This document shows positions 51,326 to 62,534 of a stretch of DNA of 64,000 bases, one piece after another. The position numbers were made by a program, and so were the translations under genes. How positions within the stretch are numbered: the first letter of the stretch is position 1; each line of letters opens with the position of its first letter. This DNA comes from Dipetalonema caudispina (taxonomy: Eukaryota; Nematoda; Chromadorea; Rhabditida; Onchocercidae), in the NCBI GenBank assembly GCA_013365325.1, contig JABVXV010000100.1, positions 124,001-188,000 on the forward strand, written 5' to 3'. The notes under the pieces are model-generated. The model made no database searches, was not told the DNA's origin, and saw only the letters and a program-made list of their open reading frames with translations.

Positions 51326-53050
51326 AAAAACTAAATGTTAAGAAAATATGCGAGTATCCGGAAAAAATTCAATATTTTTTCAGGTTATCACAAAGGTCAT
51401 GATAATAATTATTGCAATGCCTAAATTTTTTTTCGTTCCTTCTGTGTAATTAAATTAATACTAATTACATATGCTAGCAAATATTGATTGACAACTATCA
51501 ATAAATTTTCTACATCATTCACTGTTAAACGGCTACTGATTTCAAATATTAAATGATAATCTAATTTCTAAAAACAATGCCAACATTTGATGGTATGTTA
51601 AGTTTGCTGCTATTGATTCTGCATTATTTCATTTTTTACTTTTTTGTTGATCTAATAAATTCAGAAATGATCAATAATTCGTTACTATTTATTATTCGGT
51701 ACTTATTCCACTCATTTCACAAATTTTTCATTGTAAAATTTAATATGTTTTATTACTAAACAATTTTATTGTTAATATTTTTCTGAAGTTTTTCACCATG
51801 ATAATAATTGATTGGTTTAATTGATGGTAAATTAGATAGATAATTAACTGATTGGTTTAATTTACGATGGAAACATTGTTGTTACAGTTGTTGTTAGATA
51901 GCAAATTCGTTAATCTCGATTTTTCCGATTATACAATGCTGGCTTTTGATGAGGGTTGGGATTAATATGCAAAACAAGGAATTCGATTCATTCTCAAAAC
52001 ATCACAGCAAATATTTCAAATTCAAAAACTTTAAAAAATGAAAAATCATTGTATTTAAAGTGAAACAAAAAAACCCAAAGCTCTGACTATTAGTTGTTAC
52101 ATAAATACAAACTATAATTACCAATCATTATGTTAATTATTGCACATATGCAAGCGACTACTGTTTGAATTTTATTTATCAGAACAATTCAATTTCAAAT
52201 TAGTTTGATAATTTTGAAGTAAAATCATTAATGAAAGAAATCATAGATAGATGTCTAAAGAAGGAACAAAGACAAATGATTAAAAAATGAATTCATACAT
52301 TAAAAAATTTTGTAATCAATTTTGAATGATTCGCCAAAATGGATTTTATGGAATTCTCTTGCATTTATTATCAAAATTACATTGACTTTTCCATTACAAT
52401 AATTTTACTTATGCCGAAATGATCAATAAATTTGACTTTTAGTAGGACAATTTAAATTTGAAATTTTGATCAAATTTTTCTTACCGAATAATAATTCATA
52501 TTATTCACTAAGTTTGTTTAAACTCTAATAAAAAGAAATGCGATATCATTTAATTCATTTTTTTCTTTTTGTTCTTATAAAGATTCAAATAAAATATGTT
52601 TAAGCTGCAATATGGCTCATAAATTTTCAGAAAGTAACAAAACATGCAACCATGCAATAATTAGCGTCTTGATGGTTGGTAGTTTGACCTCAGACTAAAG
52701 TAGGCCTTGCACATGGTAGGAGATTTTGATCCATATCTGTCAAAACATCCTTTCGGTTAACCCGCAGGATGACGGAGACTAACGGAGATACCGATCCATC
52801 ATTTTCAGGGAGAAGTTTAAATATCATTAGTTCTATTTGAACTGTATAAGATAACGTCCTGATAATTTGATTCTTGAAAATGAATTATTAATGATTTTTC
52901 TCTATCCGCAGTGGATCACTTCTATGGATTCAGCATTGGATATCAACAAGTTTTTCTGACTAATTCAGGCAAAAATCTCAAGTTATTATTTTTGATGATT
53001 TTCGAAAATGATCCTTGTAATGTATCAGTAGGATCTTTGCACCCCTACTG

Positions 53051-53256
53051 TATGCATTAAATCTTGAATTCGAAGATGATCTGAAAATATGATTCATTTC
53101 TTTGATTGATATTTAGATCTTATTTGATTGAGTCGATCACGAAATAAAATCTGCTAAACATTGGTGTACATCATTATATAAATCAATATTTTAATACCGA
53201 TGATAAGAACAAATTTTATCAGTGAATATTATTTATCAATCATTCGCTTTCCTTAC
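53051..53256 (+). repeat. dispersed repeat, copy 1
   Basis: Shares with 59358-59580, in the same order and orientation, GTATGCATTAAATCT, GAAGATGATCT, CTTTGATT, TGATTAATATT/TCAATATTTTAATACCGAT and ATCATTCGCTTT, with scattered indels. Neither copy has coding potential. Confidence 0.65.
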
Positions 53257-53506
53257 TCATAAATTTTCCTTCTTTTTAGGAACATTTGCTTTATTTATAG
53301 ATGGAAAAATTATTAGCAGCTCAGAAGTGTTGCATGTAATTGATAAGAAGTTGCGAAGGTGACAATTATTGTGGTTGTTAAATCAAGAATATTTTGTACT
53401 TGATACAAGGAATGTTTTGAAAGTTTCGGCAAGAATAAAAAGTTGTACCGAAGAAAATGATCGATAGCTGATCATGGTCACTCATACTATCCACAAATAA
53501 GGCCAT

Positions 53507-54051
53507 TCATAGTGATAAGCATTTTTTAAAATGAATCATAATCGGTTTTGGTTGTAAAAGAAATATTTGATTGACTGCAAGCATAAAATTAATATTTATT
53601 TGGCAGTTCTCTTCAGATAAATGCTGACATAAAAGTTGAAGTTTTTTTTTTTCTCTTTCCAATATGATGTCGTATTGATTCCTAACATTCAATTTTATGT
53701 CAACATGGAGAAGAATTATTTTTCCCAAAATCATCAAAACTTCCCACTGCAATTTATTCATTTGTACTTATTTAGCTGCTTTTACAGATTTTTTCATTTC
53801 TCTAAACTTATTCTATTTTAAAAATAAGCTCTTTTCCTTGCTGTCTTCTAACCATATCCTTCAATTATTTGTAAAATGCTTAAATTAAAAAAAAAAAAAA
53901 AACCTAACTTTTGCTGAATATGTTCCCAGTAATGATTCGTCGTATGTTGATAGAATGAAGAATGAAAGTTGACAAAATTGAAATCATTCGTGTGCATACG
54001 AAATACTTTCCTACGAAATCGTTTAGGTACTATTGGACTTCCGGAGGGCAT
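53507..54051 (-). pseudogene. possible broken two-exon coding region, unrecognised
   Basis: Exon-like ORF 54051-53911 (MPSGSPIVPKRFRRKVFRMH, then FYQHTTNHYWEHIQQ) ends AAAA|GTTAGG. A second open stretch from 53746 (WEVLMILGKIILLHVDIKL, later QHLSEENCQ) runs to a TGA at 53507. Both look coding, but their phases do not fit: the natural acceptor TTGCAG gives an immediate stop. It could be a decayed gene, a mobile-element remnant or chance. No family was recognised. Confidence 0.25.
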
Positions 54052-54710
54052 TATTTGACGGTGAAAACTAAATAATTGAAATTTAATTTCCTATTAACGT
54101 TTTTGTACTAAACATGCTGGAAAACATTTCAGATGGTGCTTATTGTTGATACAAATTACTGTAAAGAAAGACTACAATATACGAAACAATAATTTTGGGA
54201 ATTTTCTTCTGCTTTGGAATTTTAAAATAGCAACTAAATTTTTCCTTTCAATTAACTTTGTGTCACGGAAGGATCAAATCAATAGAAGAGAAAGAGTTGA
54301 CAATGTAAATGATAGGATAGGAATAGCTTTTATTTTATCTTGTTTTTTTTTTGCATATAATAAAAATAGGAAAGTGGATAATGAATGAACCATAACAGTC
54401 ACAGTTATCGAATATCAAGTTCAAATTATAATTTAATTATATGACGCAAAAAAAGCCATCGAATAGACTTATCAATTTTAGAAATTATGCTTATTGTTAC
54501 AGTTTTTTAATATGGAAATTCAGCTGTAATTGTTCAAGATTATTGATGCAAAATTATAGCTACTTATACACTAACCTAATAAAATGCGAAATAATTTGTT
54601 GAACTTGTGATGACAAGAAGCAGAGACTGCGCAATTAGCAATTTTATTTGTCATGTACTTTTTCTTTACATTCTAGTAATTGAAATGCAAAAATGAAAGG
54701 TGATGAAAAT

Positions 54711-54773
54711 TTACAGTATCAGTAAAGTTCACAGTATTTACAGTAAGTTTACAGTATTATTTTTCTACAGTAC
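54711..54773 (+). repeat. cluster of TTACAGTA-like octamers
   Basis: Five copies of (T/C)ACAGTA within about 60 bases, spaced 11-20 bases apart. Confidence 0.6.
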
Positions 54774-55524
54774 TGCCACACTTCTTGCACTTCTTAATTA
54801 TGCATTCTCATGAATGATTATTCTTAAAATTCTACATAATAACGTATAATTACGATAAGTCTTGTACTATATGCAAGTTTAATATAGAGATGATTAGAAT
54901 GAAAGGCAATCTTTATCATTCCTTAAGCCAATGTGTTATTTTATCCTGGCTGAATGAATCAGTCCGGAAATAAAAATTGTCGGATACGGCAAGAAAAGAA
55001 ATAAATGAACAACTACATAAAATGATAGCTATATGTTAGAAACCAACAAATATACTAAACGTGCAACAAATTTTTATTATCAAACAAATCCGATAAGATA
55101 TGAGACAGTTTAACACTTTGTGTCACTGATAAGAATAAATTTTATCAATAAATTGAATCATAACATCAACAAAGCAAACAAAATTCAGAAAATAAACTTT
55201 TTATAGCGTTAGCTCATTTCGTTAAGCAATGTATTATAACAGAAACATCCAGACTGCATATAAATATGATTACTTGGTTATAAAGAAAGATATCAAAGGT
55301 CTTTCTTGCGAACATATCATCATTGGTTTTGCTGTGATAATGTTGGTAACGTTCCTTGGTCTAAATTATTACCGTATTTCTTGCTGTTTTTTATTCCTTC
55401 CAAAAATAGTTTAATACGATATATAGCCAAACACATAATTTTAGTGATCCTAATAAATTCTAAAATTTATACAGTTCACGAATAAATTATGCCTCGTAAT
55501 GAACTAATAAACAACGAATTTAGT

Positions 55525-55890
55525 ATTATTTACTATTGTCATTATTATTACTTATAATCATTATTAACTTTGTCATTATTATCATTAATAATTTTGTTAT
55601 TATCATTACTAATATTATTATTTCTGTTATTATTATTGTTATTATTAATATTTATTGTTATCAACATCATTATCCTTGTCGTTGTTATTATTATTGTTAT
55701 CATTATTGCTATTATTATTTCTGTTACTATTATTATTAATTATTAATTATTAATTACTATTATTATTAGTATTATTATTGTCCGTTACCATTGCTGATGT
55801 AGTATTATTGTTAATTATCAATATTATTATTGCTATTATTATTGTTGGTAGTGTTAGCTCTGTTATTATTATTATTATTGTTATTAATTA
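55525..55890 (+). repeat. long imperfect (ATT)n tract
   Basis: About 365 bp dominated by ATT/GTT/ATC triplets. The open frame through it is a repeat artefact. Confidence 0.9.
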
Positions 55891-56125
55891 TTAGTGTTTA
55901 ATTTTATAGCAATCAAGATTTATGATATTTTCTTTTTAGCTTATAAAAAATTTTCGAGAAAATCAGAATGATCATTTAAAAATATAAGTAGCAATGGCAG
56001 ATATCATTTCAATCTTTAATACTGTCTCATTCTCAGCAAGAATTCCAATTATGAATATTAAGTAAGGATCAGAAAAAAATACACCGATGATACAATCATC
56101 TCAATATTTTGAATGTTTTGATTTC

Positions 56126-56127
56126 AG
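56126..56127 (+). promoter_or_regulatory. probable trans-splice acceptor of the five-ShKT gene
   Basis: GTTTTGATTTCAG 31 bases before the ATG at 56158. A second acceptor, TATTTTACAG, ends at 56137. Confidence 0.45.
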
Positions 56128-56157
56128 TATTTTACAGAAAGAGAAGATCAGCCAAAG

Positions 56158-58307
56158 ATGCTTCGAAACATCTTTATAACAGTTTTCATCACCTATGTAG
56201 CAGTTGGTTTTGCTTTAAATGAAGGTCATTTCTGCATTCTTTCTAAATAATTTCACAACTCATAATTGAAAGAGTCACGATGTAGAAGTGTTAGAAGAAT
56301 CAGATTCATTGTCAGATTACAATGAAGCAGAGTAGCATCTGAAGGCTCAAAAGATTTTTGGGTTATAAAGCTATGCTTCACGTAACTATAATAGAGGCTT
56401 TAAGTATCGGAAATATTTCATGGATCAAAGGAATTTGTGCTAGAACACGACTTCTACAATACAAAAGTTTTTGTAAAAGCAGATCGTGAGAAATTAGCAA
56501 TGTATCATCCAAGTGATCAGATAAGTGGGGTCGATCAGACTTATTGTTAAAATGTCGCTGATAGTAGTCTTGAAAGTTTTGATTATGTGGGATTTTCCTC
56601 ATTTTAAGAATATAAAACCTTATATAATACTTAATAAGTTTACATAAACCGCAAGGATTCGATAGCTGGAACTGTGTCAGAACTACCAGAAAGAGTAGAA
56701 GAGATGTGGCTGAATCTGAGAAGAGACAGAATCCAATATTTTTCAGCTTGTCATGATTTACATGATAAATGCAAAAACAAGGATTGCATGGATCCATTAT
56801 CTAAATATATTTGCGTCAAAACATGCGGGTTTTGTGGAACAACACCTTCTGCGACGACATTCCCTGGTAAGGTTATGTAAGAATTGTCAGGATTAAATGC
56901 TGAAGATAGAAATTTATAAAAATTTCTCCATTAATCCCAATCTTTTCCAGATTGTGAAGACAAATACGGTAAATGCAAAGTTAATATGAATTGCACGAAT
57001 CCATTAGCTAGTGAACTGTGCGCCAAAACGTGTGGATTTTGCGGAACAACACTTTTTCCGACAATAATTCCCGGTAAAGTTACATGGAAGAACTATGGGA
57101 AAAACTTAATTAAATTCGAAAGACAAAATTTACAAGAATTTTCCCACAAATCCCAATCTTTTCCAGATTGTTATGACTTATACGATCACTGTGAAAGCGC
57201 GATTTGCGCTGATCCGATAGCTGAAGAAATTTGCGCCAAAACATGTGGATTTTGCGGAATAACACCTTCTACGACGGTAACTCCCGGTAAGATTATAGAA
57301 CTATCAGGAAAGACTTAATTAAATTCTGAAGATGAAAATTTGTATGAATTTTTTCACTAATCCCAATCTTTTCCAGTCTGTGAGGACAAATACGACAAGT
57401 GCAAAGTTAATATGAATTGCACGAATCCATTAGCTAATGAACTCTGCGCCAAAACGTGTGGATTTTGCGGAAGAACACCTTCTCCGACAGTGATTCCCGG
57501 TAAAGTTACATGAAAGAACATTTGAGAATAAAAGCAAAAGATGTGGACAAATTAAATCCAGCAAACAAAAACTTACATGAATTTCTCCATTAATATCAAG
57601 TTTTTATAGCTTGTGAGGACAAATATAATAAGTGCAAGACTGATATAAGTTGTACGAATGCATTAGCTGAAGAATTATGCGCTAAAACATGTGGATTTTG
57701 TGGTGATGATTTGATACCATCACCAGAAGGTATGAAAAAAAGTTTTTTTTTTTTCTTTTTATCGTAGAGATAACATCGATAACTGTGGCATGAAATTCTG
57801 TTGCGGAAATTAAAAATGATTCAAATGCTTTGAATAAGTATAATTGATACTGCTATGAGCCAAAAATCAGTTGATATGATTAATAGAGAAGTTAAGCAAT
57901 GAACGGATCAAAAAGACTGTCATCTGCTAGTCTGAGAAAGATATGTGACATAAAAAATGAGGAACAATACCGAATAATCGGATGCCGTGAAGCTGTTGAG
58001 AAGTAAATATGTTGCATGTAAAAGATAATAATACCTAACGTAAGGGTGACAAAGTTTGAAAGTTAAGTAACACAATCTGAAAGTGAGATGATACAATTCT
58101 GAAAGTTCTTTCTGTTATAAGTAGCAATCAAAAAGAAATCAAATTTTCCCGACTTTTGAAAGCAATAATTATTAATTATCGTAATTTAAACACATTTTAG
58201 AGTGTTCTTATTTATGCAAACCATTGCGACCACTATGTGAATTTCTCGAATGGTTTATCAGACCGATTTCGTATGGATTTTGTTTACGTTGTCAACAATG
58301 CAATTGA
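56158..58307 (+). CDS. secreted protein with tandem ShKT domains
   Basis: Exons: 56158-56224 (signal peptide MLRNIFITVFITYVAVGFA), probably 56405-56485 (FHGSKEFVLEHDFYNTKVF), then ShKT exons 56747-56866, 56951-57073, 57167-57286, 57377-57499, 57610-57729 and the terminal exon 58201-58307 ending TGA. All junctions are phase 1, so exons can be skipped or duplicated without breaking frame; 259 aa without the second exon, 286 with it. Each of the five domains has six cysteines and the motif CxKTCGFCG. Domains 1 and 3 carry CxDLxDxC, and 2, 4 and 5 carry CEDKYxKCK, giving a B-A-B-A-A pattern. The last exon also has six cysteines (ECSYLCKPLRPLC, then CLRCQQC) but is divergent. ShKT modules are secreted disulfide-rich folds, some of which block potassium channels; the role here is unknown. 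A C-terminal anchor is not seen. Confidence 0.85.
56747..57729 (+). repeat. tandem exon-plus-intron duplication array
   Basis: Acceptor-to-acceptor spacing is 204, 216, 210 and 233 bases. Not only the exons but the preceding introns are similar (the acceptor tract CCCAATCTTTTCCAG occurs three times), so whole intron-exon units were duplicated fairly recently. Units 2 and 4 are the closest pair. Confidence 0.85.
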
Positions 58308-58365
58308 AGCATTAAATGGGAAATCTTTAAAACAATTGCTGAATTTCTACTCCATGTAAAAAATT

Positions 58366-58371
58366 AATAAA
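58366..58371 (+). promoter_or_regulatory. poly(A) signal of the five-ShKT gene
   Basis: AATAAA 59 bases after the TGA at 58307. Confidence 0.65.
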
Positions 58372-61129
58372 GTTCTTTCGTTAGCTGTTATTACTTCAAA
58401 TACAAAGTAAATTAGATTTAGTTCAAAGTATTAAGCCGCAAATAGCTACGCGATCTTTTGGTACTAAGTACCAGAAAGTATGTATCATTTATTAATGTCA
58501 TCACATTTATAGCTGTGCTCACAAATGAATTGATTTTTAATAGAGTTGGATTTATGTTCACAGAGATTTTTGGCCTGCTATCGGGCTACTGAATAGATTT
58601 TATCTATAACATAGACTGGTATCACACTAATCAAGAAGACTAAAATGATTTTTTATTTTCGAGGATGTTTCATTTAAACGTTAAATTTCAAAGATGATCG
58701 CTTAGTACCGTACGTCACGCTACGGTGGATAAGTGTGATTTTCAGAAAATCGTGATGTGATTCCTTAACTTTTCATGCCTTTTCCTCTTATAAATACATT
58801 TTAGATTTTTTCTAAATTTTTTATTATGACTGAGATATTCTTTATGATTGGGTCGTTCGAAATATCATCAATGAATCGTATTAATACTACGGATATTGTT
58901 TTTTAAAGTAAATAAAGAATGAATCGGTTTCCGGTTGATTTACTAGGTATTTCCGGACTATTATTCCCTGAATTTTTGACTTGAATGATTTTCTTAAAGA
59001 ACCGAAGATATTGGTTGTCAATCATACAAATTTCATATTCATAATTACAGTGTGATAGATCAAGAAAAATTTCTGAATCAGTTTTAGTCTTCCTTGGTAT
59101 TAAATCTCTGATTAATGTTGCATTCTACAGATTGGGAGTTCACATCAGTTTTAATTAAAATAAATATTGAATAAAAAATATAATGCAGTCATACTGAATG
59201 TATGTGTCATTAGTTTGCATAGTCATGCAAATGCAATATTTGAGAATGTTTGTTAATCCCAAAAAAAAACTATCATTTCCAACGTTTTCGAGAATAAACT
59301 CTATAATGCATTAATAAGATTCTTTAGACAGGCAGTTTTGTTCCTTGCATTATTAGTGTATGCATTAAATCTCAGATTTGAAGATGATCTAAAAATAGAA
59401 TTCATCTCTTTGATTTGTATTTAGTTCTCATTTGATCGAATCGATCAGTAAATACTACCAAACATTGATATGCATTATCAAATTGATTAATATTTAATAC
59501 CGATAACAGCAAATTTTATCAGCAAAATTAATACTAATGTATGCGTCACTTTGTGATAACTGTTGCATCATTCGCTTTTTCCTAAAAAATTTTCTTGAAC
59601 ACGTCCGGATTATTTAGGAAAAATATTACGATTTAAAACACGATAAGTCAGGCGAAGTATTTATTATTTTCCGGAAAATTACTGAATCAATGATTTATTT
59701 GTATTGATAATAAATCATTTGATTCATTTGAATGCGCTAGATCATTTTATCTGTTAATCTGATTCATAAATTTAGAGCTCATTATGTCTACTAATGCAAT
59801 CTTTTTAGAGTTATTTGTTCAAATTTCGTTTACATGATCAAAAGTTTAATTGAATTGTTGTTAATTTCGTGCAACTTTTTCAAAGTATCAGAATTCAGAC
59901 GTGTAATGCGTTCAATATATTTTGAAATTTCTCTAATAATGATGATGCATACTAGAAATATTTGTTTACATATTGGCAAGTTTCAATATTTTTGAAAATC
60001 TTCAAAATTGATTTAGATCATAATGAAAAAGCATAAAATTTCTTCATGAATAAATTTGTCGATTTATTTGCTAAGGCTCAATAAATGCTTGGTTAGTAAT
60101 GAGCAGTAGGATGATTTTTTGATATTTCATCATTTTTTCAACTGTTTCCATTCATTTTATGATTTACTTTTTCTTTTCTATAAAAATCGATCAATTAAAA
60201 TTTATCAAATATCGATAATTTATCATAATTTTATTGCATTATTTTAATTTGTCGCAATCTTTATTTGTTCTTTTAATAATTTCATTATTAATTCGTTAAC
60301 AAAAAAAAAGCCACTTCGATATTTTTAGTATTATTACATTTATGCTATCATTTTTATCTTACCATTCTAAGTTTTCAATTTCATTCCTACAAAATAATCG
60401 AAGGATTTTACATATGCTTCTAAGCTTCTCATTCTGTGACGCATCTAAAAGCATTCTATATGAAAAAATCTTTAAAATACAATTTGTACAGCTGAATCAC
60501 ATAAGCATATATATATATACAGATAGACAGACATAGACAGACAGTGACAGACACATATTCCGAATGATGATAAATATTTGTGATATGATTCATGCTTATA
60601 CAAATGGCAATCGAACATTAACATACTATACTAACAAAGATGCTTAAAAATGAATATAATCAAAACTAATGATAGTCATTGATGATGTAGTATGAATGAG
60701 TGGTAACGGTCTAATGCTAATATCAAATGATTGAGAAAATTTTTTAATTTACTTCATTTATTTTACTTTTTAAATATATAAATTTATTCTGACAATTTTC
60801 AAAAAAGAAAAATGTGTCAAAATGAAATGTTTGGAACATTAACCCCGAAACTCAATTGTGTTTTTAACTTATATACATATTTGCATAGAATTGAAATGAA
60901 ATTTGTATTTATTTATGCTATGAAATGTTAGTTAATTTAGGGATTAATTTAATTAATTTAAAATTGTTTTTCGATAGCTAGAAGATTAATAATTTTTCTT
61001 TCTTTCGTTACTTATTTGATTGGCAGAATCTTGTTAATGTAGCAGGTTTTCTATAAATTTGATCGAAATGTTAAGATGATATTGTTTAATGAATATTTAA
61101 ATTTTTCTTTTATTTGTTTTACAAATTGC
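58372..61129. other. intergenic region between the two ShKT genes
   Basis: About 2.8 kb, AT-rich. It contains copy 2 of the dispersed repeat and a CAGACAGA-type run (60525-60560). No gene is seen. Confidence 0.6.
59358..59580 (+). repeat. dispersed repeat, copy 2
   Basis: Aligns by eye with 53051-53256 in the same orientation: GTATGCATTAAATCT at the left end, AATACCGATAA near the middle and ATCATTCGCTTTT at the right. Confidence 0.65.
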
Positions 61130-61131
61130 AG
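61130..61131 (+). promoter_or_regulatory. probable trans-splice acceptor of the second ShKT gene
   Basis: TTTACAAATTGCAG three bases before the ATG at 61135; such a short 5' leader fits spliced-leader addition. Confidence 0.5.
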
Positions 61132-61134
61132 AAA

Positions 61135-62502
61135 ATGTTCTACGCAGCAAGATTTGTTATACCATTCATATACTTCGCACTCTGTAGTGCGAAAGGTTTG
61201 ATAAGTTATATTTTTGCTTTTTTTAAAAAATTTTAATAAAAATTAAATAACACTTTTTTTATCCTCATTCGTATTGATTTACAATTTTCAATTAATTCAA
61301 CAATTTAGAGCATTTCTGCCAAATAATTACTAAGCAGAACAAATCATTGTCATATCATTTGCTAATACGTCTTATTCCGGTAAGAGAGTCACATCTAATC
61401 CATAGAAAATATATTCGTCAATGGATCAATTTAATTTTAGCCAGTTATCGTTGAATTAGGTATCACAATAAATGTTCGACAAATCTTCAGAAATTAAATT
61501 TCATTAATTTGACTCAAGAATGATTGATGCAAGAATTTAATACTATTTCAGAATGCAAGGATGAATCCATCTTTTGCAATATTACGATAATCGATGTTTG
61601 CTCCCGAGAAGAGACTAGGAACTATTGTCCTAAAACATGTAATTTATGTGATCCGGATGGTAATACCTCTACTAATATTCCAGTTGAAGGCATTCATTTT
61701 ATTTCTTCGAAACTTTGAAATATTTCATTCTAGCATTTTTCGCTTTCTGCTATGCAATTTTCTCGATGAATTCAGAATATTTGTCTTGAACATTTAAAAT
61801 GAAAGAATAATGAAAATAAGCTACTATGATATTAATGTCAAGAGTTTAAATAAAGTTACAAAAAATTTATCAAGTATAGATTAAGTAATTTTGATTATTT
61901 CAGTTAGAATAAACTAACTATTAATGAAATAAATCATTAATACAGAGATATTCATTGTAAATGGATGAAAAGTTTTGAAATGTTTATGCACATTATACAT
62001 TTAGATTTGAATAGCATACATTTAGCATGACAGGTCTTGAACTAACCATGAAAACATCAGAAAGTTTTGAATATTTCAATTCGTAATGATATATTCCTGA
62101 TTTGAACTGATAGCATTGTGTAAATACAGTGCTTAAAATATCTCTATCTTAGGCTTAAAAATAGTATTAATAAAATTTCCATCTCAAAATTATTAAATTG
62201 CGCTTTTTTTCGAAAATAATAGCGCGCGCAATAGAATTATAATTTATTTAATGAGTGACACCATCGAAATTTTAATGTTTCTTCCAGAATGTACGGATCA
62301 ATGGACAAATTGTACGGAACTAGAAGCTCATGTATGTCAAATCGATTCAGATATTGCGAGGATTTATTGCTATAAAACCTGTAGTAATTGTACGGCTACT
62401 ATTGTGACTACTACACAGAAAAGTGTTGCAACACATTCCAATTCTTGCCTTACAATCATTTACTGTGTTTTATTTTTTGCTACAGTGAAACTTATGGCTT
62501 AA
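61135..62502 (+). CDS. secreted/GPI-anchored ShKT-domain protein
   Basis: Core exons 61135-61195 (signal peptide MFYAARFVIPFIYFALCSA), 61552-61659 and 62288-62502, all phase 1: 127 aa. Two additional exons, 61309-61379 (EHFCQIITKQNKSLSYHLL) and the 19-base 61441-61459, also fit in phase and would give 157 aa. The two ShKT-like domains are ECKDESIFC...YCPKTCNLC and ECTDQWTNC...YCYKTCSNC. The C terminus is a threonine-rich stretch followed by SCLTIIYCVLFFATVKLMA, a hydrophobic tail with no charged cytoplasmic part except a lysine, typical of a GPI signal. It sits 2.8 kb downstream of the five-ShKT gene on the same strand and is probably an older duplicate of that locus. At the 61659 donor (G|GTAATA) the frame continues NTSTNIPVEG, so a later donor is possible. 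Confidence 0.8.
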
Positions 62503-62528
62503 TATAATAGGTACAAAAAGAATATGCC

Positions 62529-62534
62529 AATAAA
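62529..62534 (+). promoter_or_regulatory. poly(A) signal of the second ShKT gene
   Basis: AATAAA 27 bases after the TAA at 62502. Confidence 0.65.

Larger units (their letters stand above)
50700..56125. other. intergenic region with decayed mobile-element sequence
   Basis: About 5.4 kb between divergently oriented genes (MSP on minus, ShKT on plus). Beyond the items listed separately (BEL/Pao-like relic, dispersed repeat, TTACAGTA cluster, ATT tract) it holds AT-rich DNA. A GC-richer patch at 52690-52820 reads as a short open stretch on the minus strand (VSVILRVNRKDVLTDMDQ) and may be another remnant. Confidence 0.5.

Noticed and set aside
55536..55739. 67-codon ORF of I/N/Y residues
   Set aside because: Translation of the (ATT)n tract.
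56681..56746. Upstream extension of the first ShKT exon (ELPERVEEMWLNLRRDRIQY)
   Set aside because: It is in frame and open, but the DNA resembles the introns preceding the other ShKT exons and the consensus acceptor TATTTTTCAG lies at 56746.
56378..56797. 139-codon ORF on the minus strand
   Set aside because: It is the antisense of the ShKT locus (first ShKT exon and the exon at 56405); no splice sites or family support.
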